From Kalmusia sp. IMI 367209 (taxonomy: Eukaryota; Ascomycota; Dothideomycetes; Pleosporales; Didymosphaeriaceae), in NCBI GenBank assembly GCA_027946365.1, contig JAPEUQ010000003.1, positions 2,976,001-3,040,000 on the forward strand: a DNA stretch of 64,000 bases, read 5' to 3'. The notes beneath the pieces are model-generated. The model did no database searches and had not been told where the DNA came from. It saw only the letters and a list, made by a program, of their open reading frames with translations. This document shows, piece by piece, positions 49,160 through 60,781 of this stretch. Numbering within the stretch: the stretch's first letter is position 1; each line of letters starts with the position of its first letter. The translations under genes and the position numbers were made by a program.

Positions 49160-51385
49160 TCATTGTGAAGCTCCAGATTCAGAGACAGGACTAAGACCAT
49201 TGCCGTATAATCGAACGCGATAGATACAGGTGTGATCAGCACCGTGATTACTAGTAACGCGAAGCATGACTTTGTCGACAGGTGTCTGAGCGGCGCCGTC
49301 GAGGAGAAAAGTCTGCACATGGTTGGCGCCGTTGATGTCGTATCTGACCTTTCCAAGGCATTGCCAGCCCGCTGGTCCGGGTTCGCATTGTTCACCGTCC
49401 ATTTCGAAGCGCTCGACGGCCGGGTCGTTGGATTCGATCCAGAGTTCCACGTTCTGCGGCGCACTCTTAATGTCGTTGCCGGGTGCCGAAGAGCGCGGAA
49501 GATGTTCGATGGTAAGCTGGGTTGGAAGTATCGGTTCAGCGAGTTGGATGCCCAGCTGCGCCTTTCCCGTCTCAGCTTCGTCGGGAGCTGCGCACCAGCA
49601 CTCACCGGGCTCGTCCCATTTTTGCAAAGCGATAGCGGGTGAATAGTGCTTCCGAGAGAGGAATCTCTGCAACACTCTCTTCGCCATGCCAATCTTGGGA
49701 GTATATGTGGGAGAGGTGATTCCAGTAATGATGCCAGCCCCTAATCCTGGCGCGGCATAGTTGATTTTGTTGAAATGCAATTCAACATTGGAAATCAAGT
49801 TGGAGAGGGCGAGGGAGCGGAGCCGAGCATGCTCAACGGCCACTTTCCTCGCTTCTTTGGTAGCAGCCTTGTTCGCGCTCTCCAAAAGAACTTTGGTGTG
49901 AGACGCAAGCTTTTTGTCAAAATCCGCCGATATATCGTTGAAATTGCTTTCCAATGTTTTCAACAGGTCTTCGCGAATGATGGTCGATTCTTTACCAAGC
50001 GCTCTGTCCAGTTGTTCTTGGTTCCTCTCCACAAAAGTATCCCATTCTATGCTGGGCCCCTCTTTGCGGATCCTGCTGATCACGGCATCCCAAAACCCTT
50101 TAGCCACGTTCATGGTACCGCTCGGCGAGCGACTAACAACCACATATTCCGGGACTTCGTCGCCTAGGCTGTGAAGAAAGCGTTGTACGTCCTTCAAGGT
50201 CAACTCAAGATCGTCTACGCGAGCTTTGATGCCACTATGATCCACAGGTGATCTAGCAGATGACGATATACTGGGTGTGAACCGGTTCGCAAAGTTCTTC
50301 CAACTGTCTGAAAGCCCGTCTGTGATTGTACTTGGAGATGGATGAGAAGCGAGCAATGCGAGTGCTAAAGCAGAAAGCGCGGTGAGAGCTGCCAGGAGAT
50401 AATAATACCAGGGCCAGCCCTTGTTCTCGCTGCCCAGCCTGACTTGCGGTCCACCCTCGGGCTCTACCCTAGGCTCCGGGACAACTCGCGGCGGAGATCT
50501 TCGAGGCGCAGTAGCACCGCCATTAGCCACCTGTATTGGTCTGGCGGGAGGTATCCGAGGGACAGCGCTACCTGCCGCTGATTCTAAACCTGATCGAATG
50601 GCGGTGATCCGGGGTGTTGTGCCACCAGCTGCCGGTACCTGAGCTGATCGTACAGAAGGGACTCGAGGTGTTAATCCACCGGTTCTTGGCTCTTGTGCTG
50701 ACCTAATGAGTGGGAATCGGGAAGCATCTCCACCTGCTACTGGCTGTACGGGAGGGACGCGACGTTCAGATTCCTGGTGGTCTCTATCGATGGGGTTTTC
50801 GAGTGGGCGACGGGGGCCGTTTGCGACCGCGCGTGGAGTAACAGCTCGAGGTCTTGTGGACGCAAGGGGTGCCTGTCTTCGAGGGGTAGGTTGGCGTAAC
50901 ATGCCAGCTTCATGTCCCATCCCGAACGACTTGGATGTATTTGCGCTTTCGTCTTCTTCGTCCTCTTCTTCCTCATCCTCCTCTTCTTCTTCCTCGCTTG
51001 GAGGGTCTTCACTCTCATATTCGACCTGCGATGGGGTATCAACCTCGCGATCAGATGTTGGTGTGCGTCCCGCAGCACGGCCATTGCGGCCGCTCACCGA
51101 CCGTTCCTCCGAGTTTCTCGCGATGGCAGCACCACGTTGGGTGTCGAATGCTTCTGAGAACCCGGTCTGCGGGACCGATAGCTCTTGGGCGGCACCGATA
51201 CGCCCGCTCGCGCCGTATGCGGTAGATTGACGAGATTTGAGTTTCGGGAGGGCGCCTCTCTTGCGAGCTGGAGTATCCTTCGCGGGAATGCTCACGGAGA
51301 CGACGGATTGGGAGGCGACGGAGCGCGCGACAGAAGAGAGGCGGGCGGACCGCCGCGCGGGACCTGGGGTGGCTGCTTGCGACAT
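49160..51385 (-). CDS. SUN-domain inner nuclear membrane protein (Sad1/UNC-84)
   Basis: A single exon of 741 aa, the only long gene here without introns. The N-terminal third is basic, Ser/Pro-rich and includes a poly-acidic run (residues about 130-150), fitting a nucleoplasmic domain. One transmembrane helix (YYYLLAALTALSALALALLA, about residues 325-345) is followed by a luminal coiled-coil (DDLELTLKDVQRFLHSLGDE). The C-terminal SUN domain carries WDEPGECWCAAPDEAETGKA, LTIEHLPRSSAPGNDIKSAP, VELWIESNDP and HTCIYRVRLYG. The protein would pair with a KASH partner to bridge the nuclear envelope and tether the spindle pole body or telomeres. Confidence 0.93.
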   Translation of the reverse strand: MSQAATPGPARRSARLSSVARSVASQSVVSVSIPAKDTPARKRGALPKLKSRQSTAYGASGRIGAAQELSVPQTGFSEAFDTQRGAAIARNSEERSVSGRNGRAAGRTPTSDREVDTPSQVEYESEDPPSEEEEEEDEEEEDEEDESANTSKSFGMGHEAGMLRQPTPRRQAPLASTRPRAVTPRAVANGPRRPLENPIDRDHQESERRVPPVQPVAGGDASRFPLIRSAQEPRTGGLTPRVPSVRSAQVPAAGGTTPRITAIRSGLESAAGSAVPRIPPARPIQVANGGATAPRRSPPRVVPEPRVEPEGGPQVRLGSENKGWPWYYYLLAALTALSALALALLASHPSPSTITDGLSDSWKNFANRFTPSISSSARSPVDHSGIKARVDDLELTLKDVQRFLHSLGDEVPEYVVVSRSPSGTMNVAKGFWDAVISRIRKEGPSIEWDTFVERNQEQLDRALGKESTIIREDLLKTLESNFNDISADFDKKLASHTKVLLESANKAATKEARKVAVEHARLRSLALSNLISNVELHFNKINYAAPGLGAGIITGITSPTYTPKIGMAKRVLQRFLSRKHYSPAIALQKWDEPGECWCAAPDEAETGKAQLGIQLAEPILPTQLTIEHLPRSSAPGNDIKSAPQNVELWIESNDPAVERFEMDGEQCEPGPAGWQCLGKVRYDINGANHVQTFLLDGAAQTPVDKVMLRVTSNHGADHTCIYRVRLYGNGLSPVSESGASQ

Positions 51386-52385
51386 GATGGGACGCTTTGC
51401 ACAGGCGTAATCGCGCTCGTGGTTGAGGGAGGATGGGCAGTATCAAGCAAATGCGCCGACCGCAGATGCAAAATGCGGAGATTGGTATCAGTCGGCGGCG
51501 CGATCTTGGAACGGCAGCTGCGCGAGTCGTTGTGAAAGCGCCGGGACAAAGCTCAGTGCAGCTTCTAGAGCCTTTCACTGCCTAGCGTTGTCGCGATCAA
51601 GTAGCAGTAAACCCCTTTCACTCTTTCTTCAGACGCGCCGGCGTCTCTTCCGTCTTGTTGTGTCCTCGAGGGTCGAGTCGGGTCGAACGTTGTTCTTGTT
51701 GTCGCGGCAGCGATCTGCGGTAAACACGTGGAACAACAAGTTTCACGCGTCGGCGATGCGCTACTGCTTCGAAAGGCGGGAGCTAGGACAGGTATAAGGG
51801 CCGGCGGTTCTTAAAGATGATGCACGCGCATTTCCCCACGGCAGGGTTCTGCGCCGGCGCAACGCGTGATGACGAAGTTGGTGAGATGTTTCGGCAGGGT
51901 GCAAGCTTGGTCGCAACCTGTCGTGCAAAGGCTGCGGTGGGCCGAGGGCAACCATCTTAGCGAGGCGCTTCATGTGTATACACGATCAACCCTCAGTACA
52001 GTGTCAGAGAACGAGATGAAATGCCAAAGAAATCTATGTTCCCACTCATACCGGTCATATCTATTGTCTCAGATGTCCTCCAGCCCCTGGCCCCAAAAAT
52101 GCTGCAAATACCATCCGGCTTCAAGCCTTGTACAAAAGGGTATACCGAAACTACAAACAAGAAACGAAGACATGCCTCTAAACCCCTCATAATGCCGCTA
52201 AAATCGCGCTTCTCAAAGCATTAGGTCCACCTCTCTTTCAAATGTCCATCTTCACCTGTCGAAACGCTAGAGGTTGTTCAGAGCTTCAGAGCAGTAGCAT
52301 GACAATCCAAATCACCCACGCAAACGACCTTGCGCTTTGCCTATGAGCAGCGCCCTTCTTCGGCCCAGTGCTACCATCTACAATG
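51386..52385. other. Intergenic, 1 kb
   Basis: This holds the promoter side of the SUN gene and the 3' end of the glucanosyltransferase gene. Short ORFs only; nothing recognised. Confidence 0.5.
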
Positions 52386-53989
52386 TCATAGCGCAGTCAG
52401 TACAGCGACAATGGCAGTAGCAAGAAGCGTCCATCCGCCAGCAAGCTTACTGGCAGCACCCGTAGGCTTAGCGGTCTCACTCGCGTCCCCCTCCGCTGCC
52501 ACGGGCGTGCCCGATGTGCCCGCCTGCGCCGCCGTCGTCGTCGCCTTAGGACTCGTCGTCTCGCCGCTCGGCTTATTCGCCCCATCGTTGCTCAGCAGCT
52601 TCAAGACAAGACCCTCAACCTCACCACCTGCAGATCCATACACCTTCTTCGGGGCCTTGGTCTCCGTTACTTTGACAAGCTTGCCTTTGTGCGGGTTTGC
52701 GATGCCGTTTTTGATCAGAGTATCGCAGCCCGGGCAGACAGCCGGGATAGTGAAGTTCGTGTCGAAAGCGTCATTCGTAATGAGCTTCTTGTTGCACTTC
52801 GGGGGCTTGATCGCCGTAGCTGAGGGTTTAGTAGCTTGAATCTTGGCCATGTCGAGTTTGTTAAACTGCTTCTGGAGGTTGTCGTAGTCGGGGCGGAGCT
52901 TCACAGTACCGTCTTCCTGGATCTCCGCAAGGCCATAGTCGGATTCTTCTTGGCTGTATTCGTAGACGAGGCCGCCACTAAGAGAAGTCATCTTGTCGCT
53001 GTAGAGAGCCTGCACTTCATCAAAGACACGAGGCATCACTGCGTTGCAGCCGTATTCGGAGAAGAAAACGGGAACGCTGCTGTTTTCGAACATGTCGACG
53101 AGCGTGTTGTACTGCGCTGATTCATAGGTCGCGTCACCGCCGCACCACGAGTACGAGTTCAGACCGAAAAAGTCGGAGTTGGATCCGTCGTTCTCGTTGT
53201 TGCATTGCATATACGCCCATGTATCCTGCAAGATCTCACGGACGTCGGCAGCCGAGTAACCCACGGGGATCTCGCGGTCGGAGTGTTCCTTGATATATGC
53301 CTTCAGATCACGCTGCACGGCCTGTCCAAAGTCAGCCTACCATCTGCACATAATCAGATATGGGTGCAACTCGAGCTTACCCGAATGTACTGCGGATTGA
53401 CCTTGCCCGTATCCAAATCATTCATGACTTCATTCGCCGAAAAGAAGGCCAATGTGTTCGGATACCCCTTGAAGTTCTCCACCACGCCAAAAATCCTGTT
53501 CAAGTACTCCTTGTGGTAACTCGTCCACGGTCCATACCTATCGATACTCTGTTGAGGACTGTTGACATCAATGATCATATAGATACCTGCGGCATTGAAA
53601 ATCGATGCGCAGTCATCATGGTTAAGCGATGGGTCAACGTTGTAGACGCGAATCGTGTTCGCACCAAGCTTCTGCAGCATGATAGCGTCGCGCAGGCAGA
53701 CAGACTTGTTCGTCAAGGGGTCACTACCCTCTTGAGGCTTGTAGCCTGCCTGGCCGCCGGGCTGGTAATCGACACCGACAATCATGAAGCGCTTTTTGGT
53801 AACAGTGTCGATGAAATCCTGGCCTTGAACCGCAACCGGGTGGACAGCGACAGCGACGCTCGTCAAAGAGGCCGGTGAGAACCGCGAGGGAGTTGAAAAG
53901 CTGCACAAGGCATTAGCTATCCTGGTGCTACTTGCATGCCTCAAGCTTCACGTTAGGAAGACCGGGAGCAAGACACTTACCGAACGCAT
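52386..53989 (-). CDS. GPI-anchored 1,3-beta-glucanosyltransferase (GH72, Gas/Gel), apparent frameshift in signal-peptide region
   Basis: Exons 53981..53989 (MRS), 53381..53900 and 52386..53321. Catalytic GH72 features are FMIVGVDYQPGGQAGYKPQE, ANTIRVYNVDPSLNHDDCAS, the acid/base Glu in LAFFSANEVMNDLD and the nucleophile Glu in VPVFFSEYGCNAVMPRV. A Ser/Thr/Ala-rich stalk and a hydrophobic tail (WTLLATAIVAVLTAL) form a GPI signal. No CBM43 module is present. The enzyme elongates and branches beta-1,3-glucan at the plasma membrane and wall. Exon 2 starts LFNSLAVLTGLF, a fine signal peptide, but TSVAVAVHPVAVQGQDF is in the next frame, so one base near 53864 appears to be extra. With that correction the length is 487 aa. 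Confidence 0.85.
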
Positions 53990-54813
53990 CTTGAACAAGT
54001 GTATGTGAAATGAATACAGAAGAAGCGAGTACCAAACAATCAAACGTCTGCCCCGAGCCCTGCGAGAAGTTCCAAAAAATCTCGCGATGCAGTGAAGAAG
54101 ACCAAGTTACAGAAGCGAACAAGAATGTTAGCACGACCCAGTAAGCAGCTCTTTCCAGCCGATCTACCCTTCGTAGCAAGAACGTAACAGCGTCAACGCA
54201 AACAGAAAGTAAACTCAGTCCGAGATAACTCGCGGAATATGTAAAGAACGAACGTGCTTCAAGCACAGCAAAAAACGGCAAAGCAAAAGCAAAGCAGCGA
54301 CGAGTCCGAAGGTGTCGTGAGAGATGGCCGGGAGCACTGCCCGCGCGACGGGCTTGATAAGGTAAATGAGCCCCTCCAAGAGATCGCAGGGCATCCCGCC
54401 GAACAAAACTATCGCGATGCGCATTCTATTTCCGAGACCTTGGCAAGGCTCGTGCCGCCTGCGAGCCATGTTGCGCCATCTTTACTCACGGCCGCGATCC
54501 GCCAATCGGAAAGTGTACCTGCCACGCGGCCTACGGGCCATGTTTCACGGACGTCCGACAAGAGGCGCGGGCGTTGCACACTAAGACGCCAGGACTCCCC
54601 TAATTCAAGAAACATTTGACGTGGGCCGGGGAAGCGCTTTTTAGCTACCCTCTTCGTCTATCATATATCGCTTTTAACAATGCGTACCGTGCACAGTACA
54701 ACTATACTACACTTCCGCTACGTCTGTTGACCGGCGGCAATCCTAACACAATCCTAATCCTCTCCATCCTTCCCGCGTACCTTGACGACCCTAAGTCCGT
54801 GCACCTAGTGATA
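53990..54813. other. Intergenic, 824 bp
   Basis: Upstream of the glucanosyltransferase and downstream of the ARF-GEF gene. No gene recognised. Confidence 0.5.
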
Positions 54814-57800
54814 TTACGTCTCGGCCTGCTCTTCAGAAACATCCGACTCTACCTCTACCTTGCTCTCCGTCGCCACCTTCTCGTTGTCCTTGTCTTTACT
54901 GCCTGCATCCTTAGGCTTTCTCTCCCCTTTCGGCTTCTTCGCCTCTTCCGGGAACAGCTCCGCAAAGAAGTTGGGCAAGAAACGATTGATGCGCTTCCAT
55001 GTCTCGTTCCATAGTTCTTCCTTCTCGGGTTTCTCGTCTGGTGGAGCGAGGTAACCGCCGCTCGACATGACGAGGAGCATGTTCTTGAGGTTTTCGGACA
55101 CGGCTTCTTCCTATGCGCTCGTCAGTGTGGGACATGAAGCTGGGGCACATAGGAACTTACGAGATTGTCACCTTGTCCGCTGTTCATCAGGCGATCCATG
55201 ATAGTGATGATCTTGAGCCAGAGGTCCAGCAAATCAGCCGTCTCCGAGAGCATGACGAGATAGTGCAGGAACACCTTTGAAAGCAATGTCGCAGCTCGCA
55301 CACGTGTTTCACTCATGCCTAGGGGGTCTGATTGATACACTTCCGGCTTAAGCAACTGCGTAATGAGAGGGAAGAGAACCTCGCTGAAGATCGCAGTCCA
55401 TTCTTTATGATCCGGTGAAGCGAGCTCGTTCGACAGTAGTGTCCGTTGTAGCGCACCGAACGCTTGCTGGCGGATTTCTCGGCACGGATTAAGGCACTGA
55501 TGCGTGAGTGTCTTGAGGATGGGCGACCAATACGCTGTCCATGCTGCAAAAGGTCAGCTATCTTATATACTCTCACAATATATTAAGAATACCTTCAGTG
55601 TTTTCAAGATGAGATTGTTCGATGAAATTGGGCACTTTGTTGGTCATCTGGTAGACAATGGTCATAGCCGTGCTGCCACGTACGACAATCTCATCACTCC
55701 TGCTTACAGTCAGCGTCTATCATTCTCCTGTGTGTCAGGATACGCACTCTGGTTTCTTGGATTTGGGAGCTTTCCCTCGCCGTACCGCTTGATCGTAGAG
55801 CTGCTCCTGTCTCGCACCAACCTGAGCCGTTGTAGCAAACTCATTGAGAAGGGCGATTGTAGCTTCGTAGTTGTCTGCCGTGACACCAGGTAGCGAAGAC
55901 GTGGTGAGATCTTCTACCAGCTGGAAGACATCGCCAGCCGCCTCAGGCACCCGTTGTAATTTGTTGAGAATAGCCCAAAAATCGGGCGAGCTTGCCAACT
56001 CAACACGCAGACCATTTGCGCCTTTCAAGCAATCGGCTAAACCTTTCAACAAAGGGCTTGCACATTGCTTCAGGAGCTCTTCGTCGAATTTAGAGAAGGT
56101 ATGCAGGAGAACAGGAGCCCGGATGAAGTCATGATCCTGTGGTAATTAGTTTGGATCGAAAATGCTAGAATATAGATACATACGTTGCTGGCTTTCAGCA
56201 GACTCAAGAGGTAGTATACGCATCGCGCTATTAGTACGGGATGCAATTTTGCTGCGTCCTTAATGACGGTTGACAAAGCATCCGCGACATCTTTGGCTAG
56301 TTCTTGTACGGTCTCATCATCCCTAAGCGCGAGCACGGTTGCTAGCTCAAGGACGAACACTAAGCTTGGATCGTATATCGGCCTATTCAGCTTAGATTTG
56401 TTCCCATTAGTACGCGGGTTTGTGGTTGACGGTAGCTCAGGTTTGACTACGATGACTCTTGGTGAACCATCTTCTGGTATTTGTTCGAGTAGGGACATGA
56501 GCAATGAGCGGAGAGAATCTAGCGGCAGCTGACTTATGTTCGCTAGAATGTCTTCGAAATGACATTCTTTAACTGTGTCGACTGTGCACAGCGTATACTC
56601 TATTTCTTGATCAGAAGGTTCCGGAGGCTCATCGTTGGCGAAACTAGACACATAAGATGTCAATGCTGAAAAGATGCCTGTGTCGGTAGGACGTTCGACA
56701 CGATCTATAACTTGGGCGGGACTTTGAAGTGGTATCGGAGGCAATGCTAACGTTTTTTGAAACGATAAGAAGTAAGGGGGTATTAGAGAATTGACGAATA
56801 AGTTCACCATAATGTGAATGAGCTGTCAAGGTCAGAATACACACCGTCAGCCAGAACTGGAAACTCACGTGGTTCCACCCATCTCGTATTGAGGCCTCAT
56901 TGCCTTTGATGACTTGGAATAGCACTACAGTGGCTAGTTGCGCCCTTCCGTCTCGTCCAAAGCGTACCGCAGTCTCACTAACCATGACACTCTTTTTCTC
57001 CACCTGCACTTCAGTATTCAGCGTAGTACTCGGCGGCACATCTGGCGCAAGCGTACTGATGTACGACAAGCAGGCGATAATGCGATCTAGCGCATCAGTT
57101 AATTCGTACTTCGCTGCGATTTGGGCGCACTGATCGAAGCCAGTCACGACACGAGAAAAGACAGCGTCGTCCGTAGCAGACATGAACACATACGACAGAG
57201 TTGCCACGATAGGCTTCCAAGTCGCTGCAAACATATCCGCATCGAATATGTTTGTGTCACAAATGACAAGATCCGAGGTGGATTGAGTTTTAATCAACAA
57301 CTCTTTCCACGCGTGGTCATACGCATGGCGAGTCTCATGTTCCTCGGGTAGAATGATCTCACGAGTTTTAATAGATTCGTAGACAGACTTCAGGAAATCA
57401 GGGTCGAAATCTTTGCCATTATTCACCCCTCGTAAATTCTTGGCGAAATCTTCTAGAGCCATTCGTTTATTTCCCTTGAGATTAGGATTGTGCTGATCGG
57501 TGTTAAGCATGATGATTGCATAACACAAAACATAGATAGAGTCTGCATTTGCGATGCCTTCGGGTTGTGCCTGTTCGAAATATTGTTGCGAGAATTCAGT
57601 GACGATTCTCTCGATGAGAGCTGATTCACCCGGAAGGCGGAAACTGTGCAGGAGACGCCGGAGGGCTTCGTCGACTCGCAGTGAAGTAAAGTCGAACAGC
57701 GCGATGAATGCGTGGAGGATTGCCTCATTCGATCGCTTTGAGATGAATTCGCCAAGGACCTTTTTGTCGACACGTGTCGTACCTTTTAAGATCTCGACAA

Positions 57801-59846
57801 TGCATTTAGGATCATCAGGATTCTGGATGATGCCTTGAGATGCGAGGAAAGCTATTCCTCCCTTAGGATTCTCGTTGAACTTTGTTGCACCTCGAATGAT
57901 GATGTTCTTTCGTAACCTTTGTTCGCGAAGCGCCTCTGGACTAGGATAACCTTCGGTCACCGGCTCATCGTCCAGCCGGTCCGCAATGGATTGGACAAAA
58001 CCAAGCAAAGCATCTAAACACAATGGCGGCACATTGACTGTGCTCCATGTCGCTGAATCGGGAAACGCGTTTCGAGAAAGGAGCCCGATTATGTCCAGGC
58101 AAACATCCATTCGATCCGTCTCGCAGTCATAGTTGACAAACAGCTCGGACATGAATGAAGGTATGCGGACTAACGCACCTAAATTCTCCACCATGGCCTC
58201 TCGAGCATCGGGTTTCCTAGCCCCTCCTTCTAAGCCAAGTTTCTGCCGATCCTTAACTGGGACTGGTGTCGATCGGCCGCTGGTGGCATTCTGTTGCGGT
58301 GCAGGCTTGATCAGGCTCGGCGCTTGTGGCACGCCTTCATATAATGATGGCTCAATGCCTGGCTCAATGGGAATCTCCACCCGTGGGAAAAGGCAGGCGA
58401 CAAGGTATGACAAGTAAAGCTCTTGTTGTAGCTTGAGAACGTTCCTGCAAGTAGCAAGTAGGGTGCCAGCTACACGCAAAGACTCGTTCAAGATGGCCAT
58501 GTTCTCTGCTCGGACGAGCTGGAACAGATGCCGGCAAAGTGTATCTTTTGCCAAATTCGCCAGGCTGGGATGGCTTGCGATTGATGGACCAGCAACCTCG
58601 AGCGCAACATCAACGATGCGGAGAGCCATGACACGCATAGTGTCAGTATGCTGTCGGTCATGCGGATCTAGCAGGTCGACCAAGACCCTGAAAAGCTCTC
58701 GGATTGAAGGTAGCGAGTAAGGTTTAATTTCCACCGGTGGCTGCTCTGGTACTTCTGTTGTTCCCGGTAGATCAAGCAGGCTACCCGCAGGATTTGGCGC
58801 ATTGCTATCAGTGTCACCCTCACCCCTCTCCGAAGTGCTTGGTTGTTGCGGTTCCTCAACTTTACTGGGTGCCCCTTCGCTTTCTCCATTTGTGGTAGGG
58901 TCCATTTTGAGGCCATCCGATTTCTCGTCACTGTCTAGCTCTTCGTCAAGCTTCTCGAGCTCCTCTGGCGCTTCAATTTCCAGCGTCTTCAGTCGCTTGA
59001 ATATGACCTGACACATGGACACCATTGCAATTTCTGCAGAACGGCGCAGCAATTCGGACAGCCTAGACTGACAGCACATGCTGAGGCCAGTTTCCATCAT
59101 CTCGCAGATGCTTTCGTCACCCAGCACTTCGCCCGCCTGCCCGGAGACCATGCTCTCCATGAGCTTGAGTATCCGTAGAAGAACGATTTCGTCCGCAGGG
59201 GAGTCGCTAGCTTCGAAACGGCAATGCGTGATAGCAGAAGAGAGCTGCTGCATAGCTTCGGGGAGACGCGGTGAGTCGCGACCAATGATGTTGTAGGCCA
59301 GGAACTTTGTTATGGCTATCAAGGCGAGCGAAGTGATGGGCGCGGAAGTGGAGGAAGACCGAATGACCTGGAGGAAAGGGTGGAGCATAGAAGGTGTGTC
59401 AAAGGTTCTGATGTCTGGCAACACATTAGCACGGCCCGAAGTGCAACGAAGGACGTGTGCATACCTTTGCAGCCCTTGAGCTCATTCCTCAGGCGCGCAA
59501 AAGCAGACATGAGGGGATTGTCTTGCATGCTCTTGCCCTTTTTCCCGCGCAGGCCCCATCTGCTAGGTACGGCTTCTTCCTGCTCCCCAGTGCCACCAAC
59601 GATGCCCTGTCCGGCCCGGTCCCTCTTCTGTATAGCTGGCGTCTTGTTTGAAGAGCCGCCCAATATAGCAGCGACCGAGGAGTGCGCCCAGCGCGCATGT
59701 TTGCGCATGGCAGACGTGACCGTTATACATTCTGTGACCACGAGTGCGACGGGATTCACAGCAACGGGAATGCGCCGCGGTTCTAGGCTGGTAGTAGCAT
59801 CTTGGAGGGTTTCTGGAGGAGAGCTATCGGATTGGTCGCTCGACAT
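54814..59846 (-). CDS. ARF guanine-nucleotide exchange factor, Gea/GBF1 family (Sec7 domain)
   Basis: Seven exons (59465..59846, 56869..59414, 56184..56822, 55748..56136, 55593..55699, 55161..55543, 54814..55110) give 1580 aa, in frame throughout. Start MSSDQSDSSPPETLQD. The DCB/HUS region comprises about the first 550 residues (ITKFLAYNIIGRD, YDCETDRMDVCLDIIGLLSR). The Sec7 domain reads NPKGGIAFLASQGIIQNPDD, then LHSFRLPGESALIERIVTEF with the catalytic glutamic finger (Glu in PGESALIER), and YAIIMLNTDQHNPNLKG. HDS-type helical regions follow, and the last 60 residues are charged. It activates Arf1 at the cis-Golgi for COPI coat assembly and is the target of brefeldin A in related proteins. 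It is clearly Gea rather than Sec7 by length and flanking domains. Confidence 0.95.
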
Positions 59847-60781
59847 ACTGAAAGATGGTCGCCGACCGGAGACTGGAGGCTCCGATGTGGTGGTGATTGC
59901 GCGTGGTGAGGTTTGGAGGGGATGGACACGACTATGCGGCCAGGTCAGCTAACTCAGGAAAGGAACTTCATGCTCTCAAGAGAAAGTTGCCTGAAGAAGC
60001 AGCATTTAAAAATGAAGCAGATATGTAGTGATCGTGTCCTCATCAGCAGGCTCCCGGATGGTCGCAAGGCATCGACATTACTAGAGCTACGTTGGACTTT
60101 ATGAGGTGAATGCCAAGCGGCCAGGGCGGACCTCCGCTCAAGCTACGCGAGAACAGTAGTCCCTGAACAAACAACACGTCAACCATCACATAGCTTCAAG
60201 TGGTGCAGTGTTTCGCAAGGCATCCAATACACACATGTTATCTCAAGATGTATCGATCACACGCCGGTTGGTAATCGTCTCTTGCAATCTTATTTATGGT
60301 CATCTTACAAGTCTCACGAACGATTGCATCGCATAGTGCATTGCAAGCTCAATATTTGAATAATCTTACAGACGCAGCGCTCCCATCTTGAATCGAGCAC
60401 GCTCGAACGCCTCCTCATGCAAAGTCTAGTATATACACAAGCCATCCCAACCACATCGCAGGCCTCTTCATGCGCCTACCAAACAAACAAAAAAAGGTAA
60501 GATTTGAAAGACATCGTGACATGGGCAAGGAGACCGGCTCGGCAAATGCTCGTGCAGTCTCTGAAAGCCTAGGTCTCGACGATGCTGGTTGAAAGTTTCC
60601 ATGCGCGGCAGCCGCCATGGCTATTAAAAGGTATGATGATAGGACACAACCATAGTCCTTACTTCGTGTTCGTCAAAGTCGTCGTGGTTGACCCAAGGTG
60701 GCTCTCTACGCCGCTTCTGGATGTTGCGGCCTACAAACGTCAGAATCAATATTCACACAGGACAGGAACAAAAGTCGGGCC
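59847..60781. other. Intergenic, 935 bp, with the Gea promoter
   Basis: No gene recognised. It also contains the 3' end of the ANP1 gene. Confidence 0.5.

Noticed and set aside
50706..51230. 174-codon plus-strand ORF with a poly-Ser run
   Set aside because: It is the antisense shadow of the acidic run of the SUN-domain gene.
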